DNA of 64,000 bases from GCA-2861595 sp035526335. Its GTDB lineage: Bacteria > Actinomycetota > Acidimicrobiia > Acidimicrobiales > GCA-2861595. The position numbers and the translations under genes were made by a program. The DNA is taken from positions 1 through 64,000 of the forward strand of contig DATLCN010000035.1 in the NCBI GenBank assembly GCA_035526335.1. Direction: 5' to 3'. Below the pieces are notes generated by a model, which worked only from the letters and a program-made list of their open reading frames with translations, searched no databases and had not been told where the DNA came from. Every line of letters starts with the position of its first letter. Positions within the stretch are counted from its first letter, which is position 1. Shown piece by piece: positions 33,888 to 42,903 of the stretch.

Positions 33888-35054
33888 GTGAGGGCGAAGG
33901 GAGACGCGTCCGGCGGGCAAGCGGAGACCAGCCTTCGTAGCGCCTTCCACACGGAGCTCTGTACCGCGACACGGGAGAGCGCGCTGCTGGCGGGGATCAT
34001 CGTTCTCGTCGCTTTCCCGGCCTGGGGCGTGTTCGACGCGATCCTGCTCCCCGAACGCTGGCACACATTCATGGCCGTCCGCCTCGGGTTCGAGATACCG
34101 ATACTCCTGGTCTTTCTCTCGCTGTGGTGGCGGCGCCTCGGCCAGCGGTGGCCGGAGCAGCTGTCCTTCGCACTGCTGGCTCTTCCGGAGTTGGCCATCG
34201 CGTGGATGATCCCCCGCTCGGAACCACAGCTCGAGGCTTATCTGCTCGGGTTCTCCCTGGCCATCTACGGAACGGCCTTTCTCCTCGTCTGGCGATGGCA
34301 GTTGAGCGCCCTGCTGGTCGGTTTCACCGCAACCGCGACGGCGGTCTTCACCCTCACGTACCGGCCCGGCGTGTCCGCCGAGGCAGTCGCCACGATCGTC
34401 GCCTACCTCACGACGGCCGGGTTGATAGCGGTCGCCGGTCAGCTGTACCGCTACCGGTCGGGCTGGCAGCAGTTCGTGACCCAGACGGCGCTCGAGCAAG
34501 AGCGCCACCGCAACGTGCGCCTCCTGGACGAGCTGCGCCGGCTCAGCCACGAGGACGATCTGACCGGTGTCGCCAACCTCCGGGCCTGGGCGCTGTGGGT
34601 GGAGGATGCGGTTCGGCGGGCCAAGCGTTCGCGTTCGCCGCTCTCGGTCATCTACTGCGATTTCGACCGCTTCAAGGAGGTCAACGACCACCACGGGCAC
34701 GCGGTGGGCGACGAGGTCCTGCAGACGGGTGCGGCCATCCTCCGGAGCCGGGCCCGGGCGAGCGACTTCGTGGCTCGGCTCGGTGGTGACGAATTCGTGG
34801 TGGCCTGCCCCGACACCGATCTGGCCGGCGCCGTCGAGCTGGCCGAGGAGCTGGCGCGGTTGGCGCGCTTGCAGAGATGGCCGACCGGGGTGACCATGAC
34901 GTTCTCCTTCGGTGTGGCCGAGCTCCTGCCAGACGACTCGTCCCCCGAGAGCCTCCTGGCCCGTTCTGACGCGGCGCTGTACGACGCCAAGGCCCAGCGC
35001 GATTCGGTCTCGACCGGCGGCTCGGCTTACCCCAGTACGGAGCGTCTGGTTTGA
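33888..35054 (+). CDS. Membrane diguanylate cyclase (GGDEF)
   Basis: The 388-residue protein has an N-terminal region with about six hydrophobic helices (residues 30-185), a short coiled-coil linker and a GGDEF domain. The active-site signature GGDEF is complete (299-303), and the product-inhibition site RxxD (RASD, 290-293) lies five residues upstream as required, so active, feedback-controlled synthesis of cyclic di-GMP is expected. The start is GTG 33888, although a TACAGT box 60 bases upstream suggests a short leader. It lies close to the chemosensory operon, whose Wsp-type relatives control a cyclase, but this cyclase has no receiver domain. Confidence 0.9.
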   Translation: MRAKGDASGGQAETSLRSAFHTELCTATRESALLAGIIVLVAFPAWGVFDAILLPERWHTFMAVRLGFEIPILLVFLSLWWRRLGQRWPEQLSFALLALPELAIAWMIPRSEPQLEAYLLGFSLAIYGTAFLLVWRWQLSALLVGFTATATAVFTLTYRPGVSAEAVATIVAYLTTAGLIAVAGQLYRYRSGWQQFVTQTALEQERHRNVRLLDELRRLSHEDDLTGVANLRAWALWVEDAVRRAKRSRSPLSVIYCDFDRFKEVNDHHGHAVGDEVLQTGAAILRSRARASDFVARLGGDEFVVACPDTDLAGAVELAEELARLARLQRWPTGVTMTFSFGVAELLPDDSSPESLLARSDAALYDAKAQRDSVSTGGSAYPSTERLV

Positions 35055-35188
35055 CCATCGTCGCGTCCACATGCAGGAGCTCGTCCACGCGGCCGGGCTG
35101 GTCCACTCTCGGCCCCGTCCGAAACGCGCAAAAGATATACATTGCGCCGTCAGCACCCGCTGACTCATCCTGAACTGGGGGTTCTGGC

Positions 35189-38038
35189 GTGGCTGCTCCG
35201 AAGCGTTTGACGAACCTGATCGACTACGCGGCGATCCTTCCCTACGCCAGTGAGATGTTCGGCGTGTACCAGCCTCTGATCGGCTGGAAGTCCAAGCGGG
35301 CCGAGGCCCGGTTCAACGCCGGCTTCGACCGTGACCGCAGTGCCATGTTCGGCGCCCTGCGGGCGCAGTTCGCCGGACTGGTGAAGACGGCCTACGGAGA
35401 GGGGTGCAAGGTAGCCGTGTCGATTGCACCCGGTGTCGCCGCCGGCGGCTCGTTGCGCGGTTTCGACAGCGTCGTGATGGAGCGGATCGCCGAGCGTCTG
35501 CCGGCGGGCCGGGCAGTGGCGGCCAATCAGTGGAAGAAGTTCGTCAACAAGGACGTGGTCGAGAAGATCATGAAGGACTCCGTGGTTCCGGAGTACTCGG
35601 CCGCCTACGAGAAGGCGTGCCGCGGGGTGTCCGGAGGCGGCACCGAACGTGTACATGCTCCGGGGCGCAAGACCGACGTGGAGACACTGCGCCTCGGCTT
35701 CGAGGCGCAGTTGCGCTACGAATCGTCCGTGGCGGGTGCGTTGCTCCACCTGACGGCCGACGGGCAGGCCGACACGCTGGCTGAGATGTTCTTCAGCACC
35801 AAGGACAACACCGGGGCATCACAGGCGCTCACCCGGATGCTCGCCGCCACCGGGCCGATCGACGGGTACCTCGACCTCACCAACCTGAACCCCCGCGACC
35901 GCTCCGACCTCGAACGGGTGGCCCTGTCGCCGATCAGCGTGGTCCACCTCTTCCGCCAGTACTTCTTCGAGCTGGACTCGTTCCTGGGGACGCCGGTCAG
36001 TCACGTCTGGCTCAGCCCAGGTTCAACGGTGGAGTTGATCGAGGTGCAGACGCGGCGCAGCCTGGTCGAGAAGATGGTCGAGCAGGCGACCGAGACCACC
36101 CAGCGGGCTGAGACCGACACCACCACCCAGGAGGAGATCAGCGACGCCGTCAAGGAGGAGAACCGCGAAGACGTGAAGTTCGGCGCCAGTGTCAGCGCGT
36201 CGTACGCGTCGATAGTGGCGAACAGCAGCTTCGACTACAGCACGGGCCAGCAGCGCTCACGCGAGGAGACCCACAAGCGGATGCGCCAGCAGACCGAGAA
36301 GCTGTCGACCGAGATCCGCAAGAGCTTCAAGTCGACGTTCCGCACCGTCACCGAGACCACCGATTCCTCGAGCAAGCGCTATGTGCTCACGAACACGACC
36401 AACCAGCTGGTCAACTACGAGCTGCGTCGCAAGATGCGCCAGGTGGCGGTCCAGGTCCAGGACATCGGTACCTACCTCTGCTGGCAGACCTACGTGGACA
36501 ATCCGGGAGACTCCCTCGGGGTGGCCCGTCTCGTGCACATCGGCAAGCCGCCGGATCTCGACGGGTTGCACGCACCCGAGGAGATCCCGATGCTGCAGCC
36601 TTTCGCCGAGGAGAAGATCGTCACCATCCCCTTCATCTCGGTTGACGACACCGACGCGGACAACGAAGGCGAGGTCTACAAGGACGGGGTCGAGGTCGAC
36701 GACTCGGAGTGGTTCGGAAACCTGGAGAAGATCCAGGCCGACTTCCCGATCGACGTGGTGTGCTCGCGCAGCAGCTACCGGCTGGCCGAAGTGGAGTTCG
36801 ACGGTTCAGGCAAGCCGGTCACGGCATCCCGGCGCGGCGACATCGTCAACACCTCTGATCGCGCCAGGTTCACCCTGCACCTCGACTCGGCCGACTTCCA
36901 GGGCCAGAACAGCCTCCAGATAAAGCTGACGTTGCACTGGACGCCGGCACCGGGCGCCAACGACGAGGTGATCGCCCAGAACCAGGCCAACACCGCTGCG
37001 TTCCACGCCAAGGAGGCGGCCGAATACGAGAAGGCGTTCCTCGAGAACGCCAAGGACAGGATCAAGCTGACGCACGAGATCCGCCAGCGCAGTGGGGAGG
37101 AGATGCGTGAGGAGGAGCGGATCGTCGTCTACCGCAAGCTGATCCAGGACATGTTGACCGCCGGCGTGAGCATGCCCGACGACCGGACCCGTCACATCGT
37201 GGCCGAGCTGATCAACTCCGTCTTCGACATCGACAAGATGCTGTACTTCGTGGCCCCGGAGTGGTGGCGGCCAAGGTTGCGAAAGCAGACCCAGCAGCTG
37301 TCGCCGACGACCCGCCCCCCGATCAAGGTCGGCGATCGTCCGAAGGCCATCGACGCCGGATTCGGCAGGAAGGTGTTCGGCGCCTCGGTTGCCGCCGCCC
37401 CTCCGTCGCCCCTGACCACGAGCACGGTCGGGTGGGGAGGAATCGACGACCCCAACCGCGACAGCTACTACATCACCTCCGATTCCGAACCGGCCCGCTT
37501 CGGCAGCTCGCTCGGCTGGCTGCTGCAGCTCGACGGGGACAACATGCGCAACGCCTTTCTCAACGCCCCGTGGGTCAAGGCGGTGATCCCGATCCGCCCG
37601 GGCAAGGAGGAGGCGGCCATCAACTGGCTCAAGGGTGTGGAAGGGTTCAACGGCATCACCAACGCCGACATCTACCGCACGAACAATCCCGACGAGAAGG
37701 ACGTCAACGGCAACCCGCTCGACGGCCAGCGCATGATCGACGTGATCCTCGACCTGGCCCACAAGATCCAGCGCAAGCATGCCGAGGGCGTGGCCCAGGG
37801 CACCTTCCCCAAGGCATCAGAGGTCGCCGATCCACAGCTGGTGGACGCCGAGAACGTGGTGACGTCGACGCCCATCGACCGGGTGTACGAGCACGGGTTC
37901 TTCCCCCTCGAGAACAGCTTCCGCGCCAACGTGACGGGGAACTACGAGATCTTCGACCAGTGGCTGGAGATACTGCCCACCGACCAGGTGGTGCCGGTGG
38001 AGGTGAGATACGACCCGAAGACGGGCCGCCAGGTGTGA
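35189..38038 (+). CDS. Large protein of unknown family (949 residues)
   Basis: I do not recognise this protein. It has no signal peptide or membrane helix. The region 279-430 is distinctive: a Glu/Thr/Arg-rich predicted coiled coil (QTRRSLVEKMVEQATETTQR), a small Ser/Ala patch, a second coiled coil (THKRMRQQTEKLSTEIRKSF), then VLTNTTNQLVNYELRRKMRQ and VQVQDIGTYLCWQTYVDNPG. This looks like part of a large assembly or scaffold subunit. A charged helical stretch (AAFHAKEAAEYEKAFLENAK) and a compact C-terminal domain follow. GTG 35189 has GGGGG 7 nt upstream. The stop overlaps the GTG of the PhoD-like gene, so the two proteins are made together. Confidence 0.75.
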   Translation: MAAPKRLTNLIDYAAILPYASEMFGVYQPLIGWKSKRAEARFNAGFDRDRSAMFGALRAQFAGLVKTAYGEGCKVAVSIAPGVAAGGSLRGFDSVVMERIAERLPAGRAVAANQWKKFVNKDVVEKIMKDSVVPEYSAAYEKACRGVSGGGTERVHAPGRKTDVETLRLGFEAQLRYESSVAGALLHLTADGQADTLAEMFFSTKDNTGASQALTRMLAATGPIDGYLDLTNLNPRDRSDLERVALSPISVVHLFRQYFFELDSFLGTPVSHVWLSPGSTVELIEVQTRRSLVEKMVEQATETTQRAETDTTTQEEISDAVKEENREDVKFGASVSASYASIVANSSFDYSTGQQRSREETHKRMRQQTEKLSTEIRKSFKSTFRTVTETTDSSSKRYVLTNTTNQLVNYELRRKMRQVAVQVQDIGTYLCWQTYVDNPGDSLGVARLVHIGKPPDLDGLHAPEEIPMLQPFAEEKIVTIPFISVDDTDADNEGEVYKDGVEVDDSEWFGNLEKIQADFPIDVVCSRSSYRLAEVEFDGSGKPVTASRRGDIVNTSDRARFTLHLDSADFQGQNSLQIKLTLHWTPAPGANDEVIAQNQANTAAFHAKEAAEYEKAFLENAKDRIKLTHEIRQRSGEEMREEERIVVYRKLIQDMLTAGVSMPDDRTRHIVAELINSVFDIDKMLYFVAPEWWRPRLRKQTQQLSPTTRPPIKVGDRPKAIDAGFGRKVFGASVAAAPPSPLTTSTVGWGGIDDPNRDSYYITSDSEPARFGSSLGWLLQLDGDNMRNAFLNAPWVKAVIPIRPGKEEAAINWLKGVEGFNGITNADIYRTNNPDEKDVNGNPLDGQRMIDVILDLAHKIQRKHAEGVAQGTFPKASEVADPQLVDAENVVTSTPIDRVYEHGFFPLENSFRANVTGNYEIFDQWLEILPTDQVVPVEVRYDPKTGRQV

Positions 38039-40029
38039 GGCCGGAGGACGTCTTCATCGGCCCCATCCTGCGTAGGGCGGCGCCGGACCTGGTGGTGGTG
38101 TGCATAGCCACCAAGGTGGCCATGACGCTGCGGTTCTCCGTCAAGGAAGCGGAGTCGCCGAACTGGTTGGGCCACGACGAGCAGCCCTTTGCCGTGAAGG
38201 CCGCCGACCACCTCTGGTTCTACTTCGGACGCGTCCGCCCGGCAGCCGGGCTCCCGGTCGGAAAACTGCTCGCCTACGGGATCGCGGTTCCGGGAGCCCA
38301 GGGTTGGGACGAGGCGCCGTTCGAGCGGCTGGTCGCCGCCGACGGCCTGGCCTACCAGGCGCTGACCCTGCCGACGTTCGTGCTGCAGCGGCCGGGCTCC
38401 GAGCTGAACGCCGTCTACGGTTCGTGCCGCAAGGTGCACGACGAGCACGGGGGCAAGCTCGATGCGATGGCGGCTGGGGATGCCCTGATCGCCCGGGCAC
38501 CGCGCGATCTGTCGGTGCGGCCCGCCATTCTCTGCCTCGGCGGCGACCAGATCTACGCCGACGAGGTGGACCCGCTCGTGTTCGCCGAGATGTTGAAGGT
38601 GGCCGACAAGCTGGAGACGCCCAGCGAGGTGCTCCCCGGTCCGGGCCGGACGATCGGGCGCGGTGGTCGCAAGGCCATGCTCCAGCGTTACGCCAAGTTC
38701 ACCTCCGACGATCTCGACACCCATCTCGTCCGCTTCACCGAGTACCTGGCCCTGTACGGGCTCATGTGGAACAAGCGCAACTGGACCATCCTGCCCGCCA
38801 AGCTCGATCACTTCCTGAAGTCGCTGCCGGCGGTGCGGAGGCTCATGGCCAACGTGGCCACCTACATGATCTTCGACGACCACGACGTCACCGACGACTG
38901 GAACCTGAGCGTGCGGTGGCGGGAGGAGGTGTCGGGCACAGACCTCGGCCGCCGCATCGTCGCCAACGCGCTGATGGCCTACTGGTTGTGCCAGGACTAC
39001 GGCAACGACCCTGACAGATACGCCAAGGGCGTCGACGATTCGCTCGAGAGACTGGTGTCCCGCCGGCGCCACGAGTACACCAAGGCGGAGCAGGCGTTCT
39101 GGGCACTCGACCGGTGGGAGTTCGCCACGCCGACCGATCCCTTCGTCTACTTCGTGGATACCCGCACGCAGCGGGGGTACGAGGACGAGCCGGCGCGACG
39201 CGACCGCACCGCGCCGGCCTTCCTCCGCACGATCGATGCCTGGACGGCGACCGTGAAGCGGCTGGTCCCGCTGCTGTCCAGCCAGAACCCAAACCACCCT
39301 CTCGTGCTCGTGACGGCGGCGCCCGTGTTCGGGTTCAGCTTCGTCGAGGCCCTGCAGTCGTTCATCTCCAGGATCGTCGGCGACTACAAGTTCGACCTGG
39401 AGAGCTGGGGCGCCAACGAGGACCACCTCGGGTTGTTCCTGCGCCTGATGAGCGGACGCAACGTCGTGCTGCTGTCGGGCGACGTCCACTACGGATTCAC
39501 CTCCACGGTGCGCTACACCGTCTTCGACAGTGCCGCGCTGCGCAACGGCCCGCGCACGACGTCGGCCACCGGTGGCTTGAGCGCTCTGCCGGTTGCCGCC
39601 GCCACTGGGGCGACGTACCGGCCGGTGAGCGAGGCCCGGTTCCTGCAGTTGAACAGCAGCGCACTGAAGAACTACGCCAGCAAGGTGACCTGGCTGGCCT
39701 CGAAGCTCAGCTTCATGAGCCCGGCCACCATCACCGACGAGGACGGTGTGGAGCACTACGGGCGGTACGAGAACGGTGTGTTCATCATGGTCGAACCCAG
39801 TGAGGACGGGACCGGCTTCGAGCAGAACATCCGCCTGCCGAGCGAGGTCCGCCCCACGACGATGTTCCGCCAGCGGATCAACGACGCCTACAACACCGAC
39901 TACATCGAGGAGCACAATCTCGGCGTCGTCTCGTTCCGCGGCACGAGCGTCCGGCACTCCTTCCACACGCCGAAAGGGAAGAAATCCGAGCGCACGTGGG
40001 ACTTCGCCAACGCCCGCTACTGGGAGTGA
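38035..40029 (+). CDS. PhoD-like metallophosphatase without export signal
   Basis: The 664-residue protein carries the metal-binding motifs of the PhoD family: YGSCRK, GDQIYAD (170-176), DDHDVTDDW (281-289) and SGDVHY (481-486). PhoD enzymes are calcium/iron-dependent phosphatases or phosphodiesterases, normally exported by Tat. This one has no Tat or Sec signal and begins directly with a beta-rich N-terminal domain of about 120 residues, so it should act inside the cell. It starts at GTG 38035 in a GTGA overlap with the 949-residue protein gene. The substrate is unknown; a nucleotide or lipid phosphate is possible. Confidence 0.85.
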   Translation: MRPEDVFIGPILRRAAPDLVVVCIATKVAMTLRFSVKEAESPNWLGHDEQPFAVKAADHLWFYFGRVRPAAGLPVGKLLAYGIAVPGAQGWDEAPFERLVAADGLAYQALTLPTFVLQRPGSELNAVYGSCRKVHDEHGGKLDAMAAGDALIARAPRDLSVRPAILCLGGDQIYADEVDPLVFAEMLKVADKLETPSEVLPGPGRTIGRGGRKAMLQRYAKFTSDDLDTHLVRFTEYLALYGLMWNKRNWTILPAKLDHFLKSLPAVRRLMANVATYMIFDDHDVTDDWNLSVRWREEVSGTDLGRRIVANALMAYWLCQDYGNDPDRYAKGVDDSLERLVSRRRHEYTKAEQAFWALDRWEFATPTDPFVYFVDTRTQRGYEDEPARRDRTAPAFLRTIDAWTATVKRLVPLLSSQNPNHPLVLVTAAPVFGFSFVEALQSFISRIVGDYKFDLESWGANEDHLGLFLRLMSGRNVVLLSGDVHYGFTSTVRYTVFDSAALRNGPRTTSATGGLSALPVAAATGATYRPVSEARFLQLNSSALKNYASKVTWLASKLSFMSPATITDEDGVEHYGRYENGVFIMVEPSEDGTGFEQNIRLPSEVRPTTMFRQRINDAYNTDYIEEHNLGVVSFRGTSVRHSFHTPKGKKSERTWDFANARYWE

Positions 40030-40108
40030 AGGGGTTCCGCCCTGCCCCGCAGCGATCTCAGGACCAGAACGGGGCACCGTCGGCGGTTCGACGTGCCGGC
40101 CGCTGGCG

Positions 40109-41311
40109 TCACAACGGGATCCGGATGGCGACGATGGCGATGTCGTCGCGGGGGTCGCCGGCCTGGAACTTCATGACTTCGTCGAGCACGTCTTGGGCGA
40201 GCATCGCCGCCGACCGGGCGGAGCCCCGGATGGCTGTCGCCAGCTTCTCCTCGCCGAAGAAGTGCTTGCCGTGCCGGCCTTCGGTGACGCCGTCGGTGTA
40301 GAGGAGCATGCTGGCCCCGGACTCCAGGAGCACCTCGGTGTCGGCGAACTCGGGAGACGGCAGAACACCCAGCAGTGGTCCAAAGGTTCCGATAGGCACC
40401 GCCGGCTCCCGCTGCCGCCACAAGAGCGGAAGCGGGTGCCCTGCGCAGCCGACCGTGGCTGTCCAGGCGCTGCCGGAGTGGCGCAGGCGCAGGAGGGTGA
40501 CGGTGCAGAACCGGTCGGTCTCGTGGTGCAGCAGCACCATATTCAAAGTTGCGAGGATGTCTGCGGGCCGGCGCTGGTGGACGGCGGCGGCTCGGATGGT
40601 GTGGCGGGCCAGGGCGGTGACCCCGGCGGCCTCCACGCCTTTGCCGCAGACGTCGCCGATGGCCACCACCCAGTCTCCCGAGCCGATCTCGAAGATGTCG
40701 TAGAAATCGCCGCCCACCTCGTCGCCGCTGCCCGCGGGGCGGTAGACCGCGGCGATGTCCAGTCCCTCGATGGTGGGCGGCGTCGGGGGGATCAGGGTCT
40801 GCTGCAGCGTGCGTGCCAGCAGCGTGGCCCGGGCTTCGGAGGCCTCGGCACGTTCCTTGGAGCGAAGGAGCTCGCGCTCGTACTCCCGGCGCTCGGTGGC
40901 GTCGAACACCGCGGTTCGCACCACCACCGGCGAGCCGCTGTCGTCGCGCTCGAGGATCGAGTTCACGAGCACCGGCAGCCGTTTTCCGTCGGTGCGCACG
41001 ATGTCGAGCGCGATCTCCCGGGCGCTGCCCTGCATCTGCAGCATCGGCGCGTAGTGCGTCTCGTGGTAGATCCGGCCGCCGGGGGTCAGGAGGTCCGTGA
41101 ATCGGCGCCGCCCGACGAGCTGTTCGCGGGAGTACCCCGTGAGGGTGAGCATGGTCTGGTTGACCTTGACGATCGTGCCGTCGGGCTTTGTGGACAGGTA
41201 GCCGCAGGGTGCCCGCTCGTAGAGAGCGGTGGGATCGTCGTCGAGAAGCGCGCTGTAGAACGCGTCGACCGCCTTGTCGCTGCTCATCTCGACCGACGGC
41301 CTGTCAGCCAT
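40109..41311 (-). CDS. PAS-PP2C phosphatase, RsbP-like
   Basis: The 400-residue protein has a PAS domain (about 25-140), a helical linker (138-175) and a PP2C/SpoIIE-type phosphatase domain (180-400) with metal-binding residues in GGDFYD (200-205), IGDVCGKG (Asp220) and the final GDPRDDIAIV. In Bacillus, RsbP dephosphorylates the anti-anti-sigma factor RsbV under energy stress and requires RsbQ. The gene upstream here is an RsbQ homologue overlapping by 8 bases, which strongly supports the same partnership. No RsbV, RsbW or sigma-B-type gene is in the window. Confidence 0.92.
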   Translation of the reverse strand: MADRPSVEMSSDKAVDAFYSALLDDDPTALYERAPCGYLSTKPDGTIVKVNQTMLTLTGYSREQLVGRRRFTDLLTPGGRIYHETHYAPMLQMQGSAREIALDIVRTDGKRLPVLVNSILERDDSGSPVVVRTAVFDATERREYERELLRSKERAEASEARATLLARTLQQTLIPPTPPTIEGLDIAAVYRPAGSGDEVGGDFYDIFEIGSGDWVVAIGDVCGKGVEAAGVTALARHTIRAAAVHQRRPADILATLNMVLLHHETDRFCTVTLLRLRHSGSAWTATVGCAGHPLPLLWRQREPAVPIGTFGPLLGVLPSPEFADTEVLLESGASMLLYTDGVTEGRHGKHFFGEEKLATAIRGSARSAAMLAQDVLDEVMKFQAGDPRDDIAIVAIRIPL

Positions 41312-42101
41312 GCACGAATGCAGCGATCACCTCGAACGTCTCGCCGGGCGCGCTGAGGTTCGGGCAGTGCCCGGTGGCATCGAGCATCACCAGCTTCGCG
41401 TGGGGGATCGTGTCACGGACGAACTGGCCGACGGCTACAGGTGCGATGGCGTCGTTGGTGCACTGCAGCACGAGCGTGGGAGTTGACACCTTGGCGAGGT
41501 CGGCACGATTGTCCGACAGGAATGTGACCCTGGCGAACTGGCGGGCGATCTCCGGGTCGCTCCGACAGAAGCTGGCGGCGAGTTCCTCACTCAGCTCGGG
41601 CCGCTCGGGATTCCCCATGATCACCGGCGCGATGGCACTTGACCATCCCAGGTAGTTGCTGTCCAGCGAGTCGAGCAGCTCTTCGATGTCGTCCTTGGTG
41701 AAGCCGCCGGCGTAGGCACCGTCGTCGATGTAGCGGGGCGACGGGCTCACGAGCACGAGCTTGGAGAAGAGGTCCGGCTCGTCGATCGCCGCGAGCACGC
41801 CCATCATCGACGACACGGAATGGCCGACGAAGATGACGTCGCCGAGGTCGAGCTCGTGGCAGATGTCGACCACGTCCTGGGCGTAGGCATCGAGTGAGGT
41901 GTAGCGGTCCGGGTCATACGACGACGTGTCGGAACCTCCGGCGCCCACGTGGTCGAACAGCACGACCTTGAAGTCGGGTTCGAAGCGCGGCGCCACGAAG
42001 CGCCACATGTTCTGGTCGCACCCGAAGCCATGGGCGAACAACATGGCCTGGCCGTCCGGCTGCCCGGAGATTGCCACGTTGTGACGCTCTGCGACACCCA
42101 T
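41304..42101 (-). CDS. Alpha/beta hydrolase, RsbQ-like
   Basis: The 265-residue protein closely follows RsbQ of Bacillus subtilis, including LFAHGFGCDQNMW, VVLFDHVGAGGSD, SLDAYAQDVVDICHEL, FVGHSVSSMMGVLA and GHCPNLSAPGET. The catalytic triad is Ser95, Asp217 and His245, at nearly the same positions as in RsbQ (96/219/247). RsbQ handles a small hydrophobic ligand and activates the PAS-PP2C phosphatase RsbP. KAI2/D14-like proteins share the fold, but the RsbP neighbour decides the call. TAGCCT 6 nt before the ATG is a leaderless-type promoter. Confidence 0.92.
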   Translation of the reverse strand: MGVAERHNVAISGQPDGQAMLFAHGFGCDQNMWRFVAPRFEPDFKVVLFDHVGAGGSDTSSYDPDRYTSLDAYAQDVVDICHELDLGDVIFVGHSVSSMMGVLAAIDEPDLFSKLVLVSPSPRYIDDGAYAGGFTKDDIEELLDSLDSNYLGWSSAIAPVIMGNPERPELSEELAASFCRSDPEIARQFARVTFLSDNRADLAKVSTPTLVLQCTNDAIAPVAVGQFVRDTIPHAKLVMLDATGHCPNLSAPGETFEVIAAFVHG

Positions 42102-42107
42102 GGCGCG

Positions 42108-42113
42108 AGGCTA
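42108..42113 (-). promoter_or_regulatory. -10 box of a leaderless transcript (rsbQ-rsbP-like operon)
   Basis: On the minus strand TAGCCT is followed by a 6-nt spacer and ATG 42101. Confidence 0.55.
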
Positions 42114-42307
42114 TGGTCGCCCGCCCGGGGCCACCGACTCGATTCTCGATTGAACCAGGCGATCTCCCCATCGCGCGAGCTCGTGCTCTCGGCGTCCGCG
42201 GTACTGGTCAAGCCGGTGGCCATCGACGCCCTCGCCGACATCTCGACCATTTTGGCCTGCCTTGGACCGTCGTCCCATCTGACCGCCCTGAGAGTCGAGG
42301 CGCTGCC

Positions 42308-42568
42308 CTAAGACCGGCGGTCCGCTCTGGGGGTCGCTGCGGTGCTGTCGCGGCCGAGGGTCGTGATGGCGAGGCGCAACGAAGTGTCGGCGCCGTGGTG
42401 GACGACGCTGGTATGGGCTGGAGGCTGCTGGTGCGGGATGTGCTGGCCGAGATGGTGGAGCGCGATCTGCAGGGTCAACCGGCTGCCACCGGCGCTGGCC
42501 ATCAGTTCCTCGGCGGCGTCATGCGCGTCCACCCCCCGGTGGGCGAGGATGACGGCCCGCTTCATCAC
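42308..42568 (-). CDS. Small ANTAR-like protein, possibly a gene fragment
   Basis: This 86-residue reading frame resembles an ANTAR RNA-binding domain (antitermination regulators): KRAVILAHRGVDAHDAAEELMASAGGSRLTLQIALHHL can be aligned with the three-helix ANTAR core. The usual GAF, PAS or receiver domain in front is missing. The frame is open further upstream to 42754, but that part does not look like coding sequence. GTG 42568 (or ATG 42565) with GGGGTG upstream is the most plausible start. It may be a stand-alone ANTAR protein or the remains of a longer regulator; the patch around it looks degenerate. Confidence 0.5.
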   Translation of the reverse strand: MMKRAVILAHRGVDAHDAAEELMASAGGSRLTLQIALHHLGQHIPHQQPPAHTSVVHHGADTSLRLAITTLGRDSTAATPRADRRS

Positions 42569-42903
42569 GACATCACCCCGGTGGCTGATTGGTGTACGTG
42601 TCACCGGCACCGCGAACGGGGCTTCCTGCGCTCGGTGGTGGCGATGTTGGATCTCATCCGGCGACCTCCTGCTCGGCTCCGATGAGGAATCCGCCGACTG
42701 CGCAAATGGAGAAAACTTCCGCCAGAGGGTACCGCCTCCCCAACCGGTTTGCAATGCCTGAAGACGTGACTGATGGCGCCGACGAAGACGCCTTCCACAG
42801 CGGCGCTGTCCACCGTCATCAGGTTCGGCCGGTCGTACATCGCCTCCAGCTCGGAGGCGGAGGGGTCGAGGGTGCCGGCGCCGGTGCGGCTGAACGTGCC
42901 GGC
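42569..42903. other. Gap of 335 bp without a convincing gene
   Basis: Several short frames overlap here on both strands, but none has a family signature. A minus-strand frame starting at 42840 (MYDRPNLMTVDSAAVEGVF) is the best candidate and may be a frameshifted N-terminal part of the ANTAR gene. A 7-bp hairpin (42841-42859) lies about 45 bases beyond the stop of the PsiE-like gene and could help end its transcript. Confidence 0.4.

Noticed and set aside
41949..42685. Two plus-strand frames over the rsbQ upstream region and ANTAR fragment
   Set aside because: No recognisable domain, composition of a shadow frame, and better candidates on the other strand.
42841..42859. 7-bp hairpin downstream of the PsiE-like gene as a terminator
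   Set aside because: No U-tract and a short stem; mentioned only as a possibility in the gap entry.
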